Origin: Pelorhabdus rhamnosifermentans | GTDB taxonomy: Bacteria; Bacillota; Negativicutes; UMGS1260 | DNA: 64,000 nucleotides | Assembly (NCBI RefSeq): GCF_018835585.1 | Contig: NZ_JAHGVE010000006.1 | Span: 103,825-167,824 of the forward strand | Reading direction: 5' to 3' | Shown here: piece after piece, positions 17,171 to 26,855 of the stretch | Numbering within the stretch: the first letter of the stretch is position 1 | Layout of the letters: each line of letters begins with the position of its first letter | Program-made: the position numbers and the translations under genes | The notes under the pieces: model-generated | Told to the model about the DNA's origin: nothing | The model's input: the letters and a program-made list of their open reading frames with translations, nothing else | Databases searched by the model: none

Positions 17171-17199
17171 AAAATAAAACACGGTAATTTTATTGTAAA
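17171..17199 (-). promoter_or_regulatory. Probable promoter of the oxidase operon
   Basis: On the minus strand, TTTACA, a 17-base spacer and TATTTT lie about 80 bases before the ornithine-cyclodeaminase-like gene. The match is moderate. Confidence 0.4.
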
Positions 17200-17261
17200 A
17201 AACGGAACTTCAACTACTCGCTGATAAAGATAGCATCAACTCGATTTCAATCAATTAGCTA

Positions 17262-17936
17262 TTATCCAACAAGCGCTAATGCCATAAAATTATTCGTCAT
17301 ATGCATCATAATACACGGCCATATAGAGCCAGATTTCCGAAACAACCAGCCCTGTAAGAGCGAAAAACCGAAAATAAACGCTATAAGCTGCGACCAAGCA
17401 GCTGCATTATTCGCAATTTTATCAGCATTCACATACCAAATAGGAAAATGGATACCCACGAACAACACGCCCACTAAAAGATTCGCTTGCCAGAAGGAAA
17501 AATGTTCCGCTATTTTTTGCAAGAAATATCCCCGAAATAATATCTCCTCAACGACTCCGGCGATAAATACAGCATTCAGCCACTGCGTAAACGTAAGCCA
17601 TGGCAAAAACATCCTATTGCCATAAAACAGCACATGCATAAAGATATTATAGCCTGCAATAAAACTAACACCCAGTATGCTCCACAGCATGGCCGGCCAC
17701 TTGCCGGAATTCAACTTCAAATAAGTCAATACCGGATATCGACCAGCCTTCAGTATAGCAACGACTGGGAATAGCCAGACCGTTATTTTCCAAATTGGTC
17801 CAAACGTATCACTAAAAATAACTCCCTTCATTCTCAAAATGGGAAAAAGAACAACTTCTGAAAGCGCCCAAATCATGTAAAAGAAAACAATATGCTTTAA
17901 GAGACTGTAGCGATTACTTGTTTCTACAAAATTCAA
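17262..17936 (-). CDS. CPBP-family intramembrane metalloprotease (CAAX/Abi type)
   Basis: A 224-residue membrane protein with about six or seven hydrophobic segments. The family motifs are present: VVEEILFRGYF (EExxxR), FVGIHFP (FxxxH) and HMTNNFM (HxxxN), so the catalytic residues are intact. Members cleave prenylated or other membrane-bound substrates, process signal peptides or confer bacteriocin self-immunity; the substrate here is unknown. It stands alone, with a probable promoter at 18015. Confidence 0.88.
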   Translation of the reverse strand: MNFVETSNRYSLLKHIVFFYMIWALSEVVLFPILRMKGVIFSDTFGPIWKITVWLFPVVAILKAGRYPVLTYLKLNSGKWPAMLWSILGVSFIAGYNIFMHVLFYGNRMFLPWLTFTQWLNAVFIAGVVEEILFRGYFLQKIAEHFSFWQANLLVGVLFVGIHFPIWYVNADKIANNAAAWSQLIAFIFGFSLLQGWLFRKSGSIWPCIMMHMTNNFMALALVG

Positions 17937-18014
17937 TTCCGATTCCCCCCTGGCTTTTGAAACTGATGGTGCTGCTATTTAACACGGTTTCATCCCCTAT
18001 TTTTGATTACTAAT

Positions 18015-18043
18015 ATTTTATAATTAAATTCTATCTTTGTCAG
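18015..18043 (-). promoter_or_regulatory. Probable promoter of the CPBP protease gene
   Basis: On the minus strand, CTGACA, a 17-base spacer and TAAAAT, with one mismatch per box, about 80 bases before the gene. Confidence 0.45.
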
Positions 18044-18131
18044 CTTTCAAAGTAAACAAAAAATGTCAGTTGTGCAATAATCTTTACATCCAACTTCAAG
18101 TTGAGAGTAAATAATTCAAACTCGCTCCCCT

Positions 18132-18189
18132 GCCGATAATGACAAAAGCGGCTGTTTGTCCATTTTTAGACAAACAGCCGTTTTCTCTT
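18132..18189 (-). terminator. Terminator downstream of APC permease 2, repeat copy 2
   Basis: The stem CGGCTGTTTGTC/AGACAAACAGCCG sits between the permease stop and the protease promoter. Its first 30 bases equal 9889-9918, and the distal arm differs by small changes in the loop. Confidence 0.7.
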
Positions 18190-18213
18190 GTTATGCAATC
18201 GACCCCAGATTAC

Positions 18214-19626
18214 CTAAAACGCTTTACCAGTTTTTCGTGTTAATTGTTCCATTTTGTTCAGCACACTGTGCGAATAGCCATAGGCCCAGTAAATGATAAG
18301 ACCGATGACCGTCCAGACAATAAACCGTACCCAAGTTGCATAAGCCAGGTTGCACATGATATAGATACAGGAAAGTATGGCCAGTGTAGCAACAGTTTTG
18401 ATTGCCGGACAGCGAAACGGGCGCTCGGCATCAGGTCTGGTTTTGCGTAAGACAACGACACCAACTGTTGCGACAAGAAAAGCAAACAGTGTACCCACAC
18501 TGCACATCTCGGCCACAACCGTAATCGGCGTAAAACCGCTGACAAGTGCGACAGCCATGCCAACAAGGATGGTAATAATATGGGGAGTTCCGTATTTGGG
18601 ATGAATCTTGCAAATTGCGGACGGAATCAGCCCATCACGAGACATGGCAAAAAAGGCTCTGGTTTGTGCATACATCATAACCAAGAGTACAGTGGACAAA
18701 CCGCAAACAGCCCCTGTACCTACCAGCGCCGAACCAAACTGATAGCCGAGAGTACGCAACGCATAAGCTACGGGTTCAGCATTATTTAATTGATCATAAG
18801 GCACTACGCCTGTCAAAACAGCAGCTACTGCAACATATAACACCGTACAAATCACTAAGGAGCCAATGATGCCAATCGGCATATCCCTACTGGGATTTTT
18901 GGTCTCTTCCGCTGAAGTTGCAATGGAGTCAACGCCTAAATAAGCAAAGAAGATCACCGCCGCCCCAGCCGAAACTCCGGAATAGCCAAAAGGCAGGAAG
19001 GGCTCCCAGTTAAGGGGGTTGACCCTGGGTCCGGCCAAAAATAAAAACAGGAAAATTGCTGCAAGTTTGATCACAACCAACACTTTATTCACGGTCGTAC
19101 TTTCCTTGATGCCACACACTAAGAGGTAGGTTAAAAACAACGTAATAAGCACAGCCGGAAGATTTACCATCCCCCCCTCTGCCGGCACAGTAGTCAAGGC
19201 AAGGGGAAGATCCATTCCCGCGGATTTTAACAGCCCCACCGTATAGGCCGACCAACCACCGGCAACAGCACAAGCTCCTACTGAATATTCCAGAATCAAT
19301 TTCCAGCCAACAATCCAAGCAGTAAATTCACCCAGCGAGGTATAGGTATAAGTATAGGCACTGCCGGCAATCGGAACCATCGACGCCAGCTCCGCATAAG
19401 CAAAACACACAAAGGCACACGTCAAACCCGCAATGATAAATGACAATATCAGTCCCGGACCGGCATATTTAGCAGCAACGATGCCTGTTAAAACAAAAAT
19501 TCCCGTACCAATAATAACCCCGATCCCCATCATGATAATATCGACAGCCCCTAGCTCTTTCCGCAGGGAATGGGTTCTTGCCTCTTCTTTCAACAATTCA
19601 ATCGACTTCGTGCGAAAAATATTCAA
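18214..19626 (-). CDS. APC-family amino acid permease, YfnA/cationic transporter type
   Basis: A 470-residue carrier with about 12 membrane segments, the N-terminal consensus GVIIGTGIFVLTGIVAA and the helix-6 segment FFAYLGVDSIATSAEETKNPSRD. It follows tyrosine phenol-lyase by 122 bases on the same strand, so tyrosine or another aromatic amino acid is the likely cargo, by context only. It starts with TTG at 19626, with AGGAG 9 bases upstream; the ATG in that spacer is out of frame. A repeat-type terminator follows. Confidence 0.88.
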   Translation of the reverse strand: MNIFRTKSIELLKEEARTHSLRKELGAVDIIMMGIGVIIGTGIFVLTGIVAAKYAGPGLILSFIIAGLTCAFVCFAYAELASMVPIAGSAYTYTYTSLGEFTAWIVGWKLILEYSVGACAVAGGWSAYTVGLLKSAGMDLPLALTTVPAEGGMVNLPAVLITLFLTYLLVCGIKESTTVNKVLVVIKLAAIFLFLFLAGPRVNPLNWEPFLPFGYSGVSAGAAVIFFAYLGVDSIATSAEETKNPSRDMPIGIIGSLVICTVLYVAVAAVLTGVVPYDQLNNAEPVAYALRTLGYQFGSALVGTGAVCGLSTVLLVMMYAQTRAFFAMSRDGLIPSAICKIHPKYGTPHIITILVGMAVALVSGFTPITVVAEMCSVGTLFAFLVATVGVVVLRKTRPDAERPFRCPAIKTVATLAILSCIYIMCNLAYATWVRFIVWTVIGLIIYWAYGYSHSVLNKMEQLTRKTGKAF

Positions 19627-19748
19627 CGCCCATCTCTCCTATATAGCTTATCTCAAATTCACTCATCATACGTTAGGCCAGCCAAAACAATTTTGACTTA
19701 TGGGCGAAGAGATTGGATGGCCTAGCGCATTAGAAATAATCGACCCTA

Positions 19749-21149
<1,401 letters not shown>

Positions 21150-21223
21150 TCAATATTGCACGGTTTTGTTTTGCCGTTAACAAATCGATGTTAATTGGGC
21201 GACCGTCCATGCTTTTCTATTAG

Positions 21224-21239
21224 TGCAATAAGCATGCCA
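21224..21239 (-). promoter_or_regulatory. Sigma-54 promoter of tyrosine phenol-lyase
   Basis: The minus strand reads TGGCATGCTTATTGCA, a full -24/-12 match with correct spacing, 90 bases before the tpl start. A direct repeat TTGCCAAA at 21291 and 21303 lies 50-70 bases upstream and could be part of the activator site. Confidence 0.88.
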
Positions 21240-21340
21240 ACAAGAAAAAGGCTGTTTTTCGTAAGAAATCATTGATTATGGAAAACAAGGTTGCCAAAAG
21301 GATTGCCAAATCGTCAAAAAGTTTCCACACACCCTTCTGT

Positions 21341-22909
21341 TCAGTTATCCGCTTGAACCGGCTGATGCAGACCATACTTTCTGAGTTTTTTTAACACCGC
21401 CGTATGCGACAAACCCAAGACCGATCCGACACGCCGTGATGAGCGAAATCGCTTCAGTGTTTCCCGTAAAATAATTTTTTCAACTTGGGCTAAGCGCTCA
21501 TGCAAAGTCTCGTAGGTTTCAAAGCGGACGGTTGGTACCGGAACAGACTGCGTCGGAGGACGGCGTCCCAACAAAATATGCTTGTCTTCTACTGCCGATC
21601 CTGCCACCAGATTGACGGCCCGTTCCACCACATTTTCCAATTCCCGCACATTGCCCGGCCAGTCGTAATATTGCAGACATTCCAGCGCCGCCGGGGTAAA
21701 CCCTTGCACCGGACGCTGCAGCTTACTGGCAAAACGTTTTAAAAAATATTCGGCTAATAACCGAATATCTTCCTGGCGTTCCCGCAGCGGCGGTAAAAAC
21801 AAGGGGATCACATTCAAGCGATAATATAAATCTTCCCGGAATAAATCACAGGCCACCCGCTTTTCCAGATCGCGGTTGGTTGCCGAAATAATCCGCACAT
21901 TCACGGTAAGCTCACGACTGCTGCCCACGCGGCGCACCCGCCGATCCTGTAGGGCCCGAAGCAGTTTCGCCTGCAGATGAACGGACATTTCCCCGATTTC
22001 ATCCAAGAACAGCGTACCTTCGTTGGCCAATTCAAACAAGCCGGGTTTGCCGCCTTTGGCCGCACCGGTAAAGGCTCCCTCTTCATAGCCAAACAGCTCG
22101 CTTTCCAGCAAGGTTTCGGGAATGGCCGCACAGTTGACGGGTACAAAAGCGGCCTTGGCTCTTGCTGATCCACTGTGGAGCGCCCGGGCAAAAAGTTCCT
22201 TGCCTGTGCCGGTCTCGCCGCGGATGAGTACGGTAGAATCACTGCAGGCATACAGACGGGCTTGTTCCACTACCTGGGCCATGACCGTACTTGTAAAGGG
22301 GATATCGGCAAAAGTCACGGGCCGTGAAGCGGTGATTTTATGGACTAACTCCCGTACCTCGCGAATATCCCGGACAACGGCCACGACGCCGACTACTTCC
22401 TGCTGCGTGTTACGCAGCGGCAAGGTGCTGACGATGCAATAGCCGCCCTTACTGTCGACAAATACCTCGCGATTGCGAAAGGATTTGCCGGTACGCAAGG
22501 TTTCCAACACGAACAAATTACCGGCCAGACTATCATCGATGGGATTTCCCATGATGGAAGCCAGGGATAACCGCAAGATGCGGGCCGCCGCAAGATTGCA
22601 CTGCGTCAGCATGTAATCCTGATTGATTGTCAAAATGCCATCCTGCACCGAACCCAGGATGGCATCCAACTGTTCGGCCCGTTCTTTAGACGGCATCGAC
22701 GCGACGGCTTCGACCTGATAGATGCCGCCGATTTTCCGCAGGGCCTGAATTAAAGCTTGTCCTCGCTCCTGTTCCAGACAGGGACATTCGAGAAATACAT
22801 TACCCTGTTCGACTTCCAGCGAAACAATATTGACCTGCCGTTTAGCCAAACACTGGGTAATATCATGAATAAGACCTACCCGATTCACACAGGGCAGCCG
22901 CAAACGCAT
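21341..22909 (-). CDS. TyrR-like sigma-54-dependent activator
   Basis: This 522-residue regulator has an N-terminal ACT domain (about 1-75, [18 protein letters not shown]), a PAS domain (about 80-190), an AAA+ domain (about 200-435) and a TyrR-type HTH at the end ([24 protein letters not shown] by helix positions). The AAA+ core keeps Walker [15 protein letters not shown] and [11 protein letters not shown]. coli TyrR has lost the sigma-54 contact, whereas this protein keeps it, in line with the sigma-54 promoter before tpl. The ACT domain probably binds an aromatic amino acid. GGGAGG precedes the ATG. Confidence 0.92.
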   Translation of the reverse strand: MRLRLPCVNRVGLIHDITQCLAKRQVNIVSLEVEQGNVFLECPCLEQERGQALIQALRKIGGIYQVEAVASMPSKERAEQLDAILGSVQDGILTINQDYMLTQCNLAAARILRLSLASIMGNPIDDSLAGNLFVLETLRTGKSFRNREVFVDSKGGYCIVSTLPLRNTQQEVVGVVAVVRDIREVRELVHKITASRPVTFADIPFTSTVMAQVVEQARLYACSDSTVLIRGETGTGKELFARALHSGSARAKAAFVPVNCAAIPETLLESELFGYEEGAFTGAAKGGKPGLFELANEGTLFLDEIGEMSVHLQAKLLRALQDRRVRRVGSSRELTVNVRIISATNRDLEKRVACDLFREDLYYRLNVIPLFLPPLRERQEDIRLLAEYFLKRFASKLQRPVQGFTPAALECLQYYDWPGNVRELENVVERAVNLVAGSAVEDKHILLGRRPPTQSVPVPTVRFETYETLHERLAQVEKIILRETLKRFRSSRRVGSVLGLSHTAVLKKLRKYGLHQPVQADN

Positions 22910-22981
22910 AGCAAGTCCCTCCCGTTATTCAGGCTGTAACTACAGATTCCCCCATGGGGAACCTGCAGACAACCTGGTTTG

Positions 22982-23309
22982 GGAGGAAATTAAAAACGCA
23001 TGGCAGGTCTTTCAACCTACACATGCGCTTCGCTATCGCTTGCTTCTATCTGTAATCAGGCGCTTTTGATCAAGAATCCGTTGACCGCCTGTTACCTTAT
23101 GCAAATATTGCGCGCAGCCGAACAGCTTCCGCCTCAACAGACACTTTACTCTTCTAACCGGCTGCCAATGCTTGTAACCCAAGCGGCAACAGGGTATAAT
23201 AGTAGTGTCGTCGTGGACAGTTAACTGTTGCGTGTAGGTACGTAACCACCTGCTCGTGCCTGAAAGTGTTACCCGCACTTTCAGGACACGGCGACTTTTA
23301 ATTTCCACC
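22982..23309 (-). ncRNA. Predicted structured RNA of about 330 nt, class unknown
   Basis: There is no convincing coding frame, but the ends pair over 14 bases (22982-22995 with 23296-23309, one mismatch). Nested helices lie inside: 23207-23215/23287-23295, 23259-23268/23276-23285 (10 perfect pairs), 23217-23228 (self-complementary), 23185-23193/23088-23096, 23170-23174/23180-23184 and 23114-23120/23159-23165. A 12-pair hairpin followed by TTTTT ends it at 22997-23027. A promoter lies at 23318. I do not find tmRNA, RNase P, SRP, 6S or T-box signatures. It ends 73 bases before the TyrR-like gene, so it may be an independent RNA or a leader of that gene. Confidence 0.6.
22997..23027 (-). terminator. 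Intrinsic terminator at the 3' end of the structured RNA
   Basis: The minus strand forms CGCATG-U-GUAGGU / ACCUGC-CAUGCG with a 6-base loop and one bulge, followed by UUUUUAAUUU. Confidence 0.75.
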
Positions 23310-23317
23310 TATTTCTA

Positions 23318-23345
23318 ATTATAGCCTTTTGTAATGGAAATGCAA
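23318..23345 (-). promoter_or_regulatory. Promoter of the structured RNA
   Basis: On the minus strand, TTGCAT, a 16-base spacer and a perfect TATAAT. Initiation near 23311 would place the 5' end at the outer closing helix. The stretch 23346-23525 shows nothing else recognisable. Confidence 0.6.
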
Positions 23346-23525
23346 GTAAAACATATGTTTGGATCATTCCATGTTTCGAACTACAGAAAACACTATTATT
23401 GCCGGAAGGACAGTATTTTACCACTTTATGTCCACAACAGTTGCTCATAAATACAGCCATTCTGCGCCGACTCTTCAGTAAGCGTCAAGTCAAGCCCACA
23501 TAGTAGAATGGCCGTCATAACATAG

Positions 23526-23924
23526 CTATATTCCCATTCTCATTTTAATTTGCGATTCTAATTCGATAAGCTCGTATGTATAATCTTTGATAATTCTACT
23601 ACATATTTCGCGTGCTAATTGCTCATCGTAAATATGGGCCGTTATATTTCGGTCACTTAACATTGCAAGCCATAATTCATCCTTTTTGATAAGCCCTGCC
23701 GCAAAAGCCTCGCGAAATACTGTTTTGGGAGAATTTAGACCAACCAGCCCTTCATCCTCAAAAATAGCTTTTAATGTTTTCCAAGCAAGCTCAAAGGTAA
23801 ATTCAAAACGTTGAATTAAGCCATCACGCAGCAAATCATTGGTTTGGTCAACTTTTACAACGCCTTCACGTAATCTGCGTAATGCATTTTGATAGTTTTT
23901 AAATTTTTGGTTACAGTCGCTCAT
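23526..23924 (-). CDS. HEPN-type toxin / nucleotidyltransferase substrate-binding protein (HI0074 family)
   Basis: A 132-residue all-helical protein with LIQRFEFTFELAWKTLKAI and the HEPN Rx4H motif in SDRNITAHIYDE, plus a C-terminal helix. The family is the substrate-binding partner of minimal nucleotidyltransferases; in MNT/HEPN pairs the HEPN protein is a ribonuclease toxin silenced by AMPylation. It overlaps the MNT gene by 14 bases, downstream of it. The start at 23924 (MSDCNQKF) is preferred over an upstream one inside the MNT gene. Confidence 0.85.
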   Translation of the reverse strand: MSDCNQKFKNYQNALRRLREGVVKVDQTNDLLRDGLIQRFEFTFELAWKTLKAIFEDEGLVGLNSPKTVFREAFAAGLIKKDELWLAMLSDRNITAHIYDEQLAREICSRIIKDYTYELIELESQIKMRMGI

Positions 23925-24210
23925 AAATAACCACACCTTCTTTACTTATATTCTCTAATAATTTAGTGTCGGTATGAGAATCAATGAATACCACATCTAT
24001 TTTTAATAGCGTTTCCAAATCATCAATTTCGCTGAAAAAATATCCTCTGCTCATAAATTCCGGTAAGGGATATACAGCAATATCTATATCACTATTGAAT
24101 TTGTTATCTCCTCTTGCCCGGGAGCCAAAAAGTACAATCCGCTTGACTGCATATTTTTTAGCAACCGCCCGTATTTCATAAACAAGTTTATTTGGTAGTG
24201 CACAGTTCAT
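23911..24210 (-). CDS. MNT-type minimal nucleotidyltransferase (antitoxin)
   Basis: A 99-residue nucleotidyltransferase with the catalytic signature GSRARGD...SDIDI (residues 29-43, with Asp41 and Asp43 as metal ligands) and a third acidic strand KIDVVFID. It is the antitoxin half of an MNT/HEPN (type VII) pair; such enzymes AMPylate the HEPN partner. Antitoxin-first order and overlap with the next gene are typical. Length is normal. Confidence 0.85.
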   Translation of the reverse strand: MNCALPNKLVYEIRAVAKKYAVKRIVLFGSRARGDNKFNSDIDIAVYPLPEFMSRGYFFSEIDDLETLLKIDVVFIDSHTDTKLLENISKEGVVIYERL

Positions 24211-24285
24211 GTATACAGCCCACTTTCCTTTTGAAATTAAGTATGCGTAAAATAAAGTAACACATGTACAAATCGCGCTTACTAT

Positions 24286-24675
24286 TTAAGCGCCAACAAC
24301 TTGAACAAAGACTTTACGTTTGCGAGGTCCATCAAATTCACAAAAATAGATTCCCTGCCAGGTACCCAAGACTAAATCACTGTCCTCAACAGCTATCGTT
24401 AAGGAGCAGCCCATAAGTGAACTCTTAACATGAGCAATAGAATTGCCTTCCCTGTGGCGGTATGAAAGCTTGGGAACCATCTGCCCAAGTGCGGCCAGCA
24501 TATCGGTAACTACATCCGGATCGGCATTTTCATTGATGGTTACTCCGGCAGTCGTATGGGGAACAAATACCTGACAAATCCCCTGCTTAATAGGACTACT
24601 CCGGACAAATTCCCGTACCCTAGCCGTAATATCAATAAATCCTTCTTTAGGCGTATCGAGACAGAACTGTTCCAT
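24286..24675 (-). CDS. YjbQ family protein (UPF0047)
   Basis: A 129-residue protein with the family signatures HTTAGVTINENADPDV, SYRHREGNSIAHVKSSLMG and GTWQGIYFCEFDGPRKR, covering the full usual length. YjbQ proteins have a weak thiamine-phosphate synthase activity; their main role is unsettled. The ATG at 24675 follows GAGGTGA by 5 bases. It is monocistronic, and 24676-24920 holds nothing recognisable. Confidence 0.88.
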   Translation of the reverse strand: MEQFCLDTPKEGFIDITARVREFVRSSPIKQGICQVFVPHTTAGVTINENADPDVVTDMLAALGQMVPKLSYRHREGNSIAHVKSSLMGCSLTIAVEDSDLVLGTWQGIYFCEFDGPRKRKVFVQVVGA

Positions 24676-24920
24676 GTTTGTCACCTCTGTATAATCTCTT
24701 TTAGCACTGGACTATTTAAAAACCAGGAATAGCCGATTTTTTTCAACTTTCACCTATATCGTAATTTAATTTCACTGGTGCTTGCTCTCCGTCTCCGTTC
24801 ATTGGCGAATAACTTCTCTGGTATCTAACTCTAAACCTCCGCTTAATTAATTACAAATGAGACAATTGCTGAACAACACAATCCACGTTCCGAGATGTCT
24901 TCCCCGCTGCTGTCACCTGT

Positions 24921-25253
24921 TTATTTTTCAAAAGGATTATACTCATATGCGAGGGATTCTATATCATAGGATTTGGTTTCGATGCATTCAAGTAGAGTAT
25001 CATCAAAAATCGCAAAATTAACACCACTTTTGCACATTGTACTTTTATATTCTATTCCGGCAAACCCAGCACTTTTTATGTAATCGCTGATATATTGGGT
25101 AGGAAGATAATCTAATGCACTGTCATGTCTCCTTAGCGGTTTGGAAATTTCATCACCAATCTTTCTAAGGTGCGGCAAATTAATTGCTAGCAGACTACTA
25201 TCAATTTCCTGAAATGGGCTAATCTTATCAATAGCGGCTAAATTAACGTGGCA
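24921..25253 (-). pseudogene. RES-domain protein, 5'-truncated remnant
   Basis: The last 85 codons match the C-terminal half of RES-domain proteins (NAD-glycohydrolase toxin family), with ALDYLPTQYISDYIKSAGF, GIEYKSTMCKSG and NFAIFDD. The family is about 150-250 residues long, and the catalytic N-terminal part with the Arg and Glu of the RES motif is missing. The frame stays open upstream to a TAA at 25254 and shows further family-like residues (ISPFQEIDSSLLAINLPHL), but no start codon with a ribosome site exists. This is the relic of a toxin gene. Confidence 0.65.
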
Positions 25254-25322
25254 TTAACAATGCCGCCAATCACGATAATGCTTGCATAAACAAATGCCCT
25301 TTTACCGGACGGAATTGTATTT

Positions 25323-25694
25323 TTATCGTTTAAATAGTTTATCTTTATAGTAGGCTTCTGCTTGATATATCACTGAGTCTACTTCAAAACCATTGTAGGA
25401 AAGTACTTTGTTCAGCATTTTACTTTCATTAACTAACCCGATGCAAAACGCAAGACCTAACTTTTTGTAGCCACACTCATTTGCAAAATCCATGATTTCT
25501 TCCAATCTTGTATTTTTGCAATATCCTTGACTTGTTATTAAGGACGAAGCATGAGCTATTTTATATACATCTTCCTGTTTATATAATTCTTTTATTGCTT
25601 CCATTTTTTCATTGATGGATGGACAATTTTTAGGAGCCTTATTAAATTCGCCATTGCTACAGACGTGTACAGAGCATACAGCACAATTATACAA
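25323..25694 (-). CDS. DUF1847-type metal-binding protein, probably C-terminally truncated
   Basis: A 123-residue protein with the DUF1847 start CAVCSVHVCSNG...NCPS and the central block EIMDFANECGYKKLGLAFCIGLVNE. As I recall, family members are nearly twice as long and have a second cysteine-rich half, which is absent here. The reading ends in an unrelated-looking tail (AEAYYKDKLFKR). Immediately downstream another frame encodes a hydrophobic tail (RAFVYASIIVIGGIVNATLI, stop at 25238), then the RES remnant, so this is a recombination scar. GGAGG precedes the ATG. Confidence 0.65.
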   Translation of the reverse strand: MYNCAVCSVHVCSNGEFNKAPKNCPSINEKMEAIKELYKQEDVYKIAHASSLITSQGYCKNTRLEEIMDFANECGYKKLGLAFCIGLVNESKMLNKVLSYNGFEVDSVIYQAEAYYKDKLFKR

Positions 25695-25785
25695 AGTAGT
25701 TCCTCCTCACCTAACTTTAGTTCAGTTTCTTTTGATAATATATCTGTTCTTCACATAAGATTTTCTTATCGGCCGCCGCTCTAGT

Positions 25786-26538
25786 TTAAGTTAACTGAAA
25801 AATTTGTTCTGGCTTTTCTAATAGTTCTTTCACATCATTCAAGAAATTTCCTGCATAGGCTCCGTCAATTGCCCGATGATCAAATGAAATAGTCATAGGA
25901 AGGTTCATAGCTTCTATAAAGCTATTTGCTTGACACTTTACAATCGGTGTAATAGCGCCTAGGCAGATTCCGGCAATCAAGGGCTCGGTGATTGCCAGCG
26001 AACCACTATCAATATGGAAAGATCCCATATTTGAAATTACAAAATTTCCATAATGCTGCATAAACTCAAGAGGACTGTGATTGGCTGCTTTAGCGGGAAC
26101 TTGGAACATTTCCATAAGGAAATTCATAAACTCACCATTACCGTTACGAATTTTTTCTATTTCACTTTGGCATTCCTGCGAAATATCCAAAATAGTCTTT
26201 GATTCCGGTTGATGAAGGACTATATATTCAACATGTTTTTCTACATCAACAGGAATGTTTAATATTAAATCAGTGCTTGGAATAATATTAGTTCCCTCAG
26301 AAAGGCTATACAATACCGGATAATTCATTAATGTATCTGCTACAGCTTTAATTACAATATGTGTAAAAGTTAAATGTGCGGTACGATGCGTTTCATTCCA
26401 TTTTCTTTTTAATTCTGACAGATGAGTAACATTCATGTTGATTGTCAACGTAACTGTCGGAAACATACTTTCCCTTTTAAATTTATGTATTTGAAACTGA
26501 CGAAATAGCATATCTCTCTGTGTCATTGTTGATTGCAA
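25786..26538 (-). CDS. Stand-alone 2-oxoacid dehydrogenase E2-type acyltransferase domain protein
   Basis: A 250-residue protein that equals the catalytic domain of dihydrolipoamide acyltransferases, without lipoyl or peripheral-subunit domains. The catalytic motif FDHRAIDGAYAG (HxxxDG) is intact, with NFVISNMGSF and ITPIVK typical of E2. Neighbouring E1/E3 genes are absent, so it is not part of a dehydrogenase complex here; it is more likely a CoA-dependent acyltransferase of unknown acceptor, akin to CAT-fold enzymes. It starts with TTG at 26538 with GGAGGGG 5 bases before. Confidence 0.8.
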   Translation of the reverse strand: MQSTMTQRDMLFRQFQIHKFKRESMFPTVTLTINMNVTHLSELKRKWNETHRTAHLTFTHIVIKAVADTLMNYPVLYSLSEGTNIIPSTDLILNIPVDVEKHVEYIVLHQPESKTILDISQECQSEIEKIRNGNGEFMNFLMEMFQVPAKAANHSPLEFMQHYGNFVISNMGSFHIDSGSLAITEPLIAGICLGAITPIVKCQANSFIEAMNLPMTISFDHRAIDGAYAGNFLNDVKELLEKPEQIFQLT

Positions 26539-26784
26539 TGTAACCCCTCCTCAATATATAACTTAATACTAAAATTACAAGTTATAGATAAATTCCAATT
26601 ATCCTTTTAATAACATCACGATATTAGACATCGCTCGCACGATAATAGTGTTTATTTGATATAACGAACGTATATGCAATAAAATTTTGTCATATAAATT
26701 GACACCAGACCATATATTCCATTTTCCAGTCCTCTGTAAAGAAGGGACGAATCAAACCGGACTAGCCCTAAACGCCACCGACTA

Positions 26785-26820
26785 TAAAAAAGCCCTTTCC
26801 CACTTAAGGGAAGAGCTTCT
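26785..26820 (-). terminator. Terminator of the DUF1992 gene
   Basis: In the minus direction AAGCTCTTCCC pairs with GGGAAAGGGCTT and runs into TTTTTT. The rest of 26539-26855 contains no gene I trust. Confidence 0.6.
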
Positions 26821-26855
26821 TCAACAACATAATTTATCGCGTTATACCGCTTGCC

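Noticed and set aside
22997-23027. B12-box-like bases (AGACCTGCC) suggesting a cobalamin riboswitch
   Set aside because: The bases are part of a simple 12-pair terminator hairpin, and the other conserved cobalamin elements (GGGAA, the CACTG-type segment) are not found upstream.
23207-23295. Short likeness to the RNase P RNA 3' end (CTGTCCACGAC)
   Set aside because: The universal GAGGAAAGUC block and the P4 partner are absent; eleven bases in common are not enough.
23033-23308. A 91-codon minus-strand ORF over the structured RNA
   Set aside because: It has no ribosome site, unusual composition and lies exactly over paired RNA segments.
22982-23309. The 14-base terminal inverted repeat read as a MITE
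   Set aside because: No target-site duplication is visible at the flanks, no second copy exists in the window, and the inner helices with promoter and terminator fit an RNA better.
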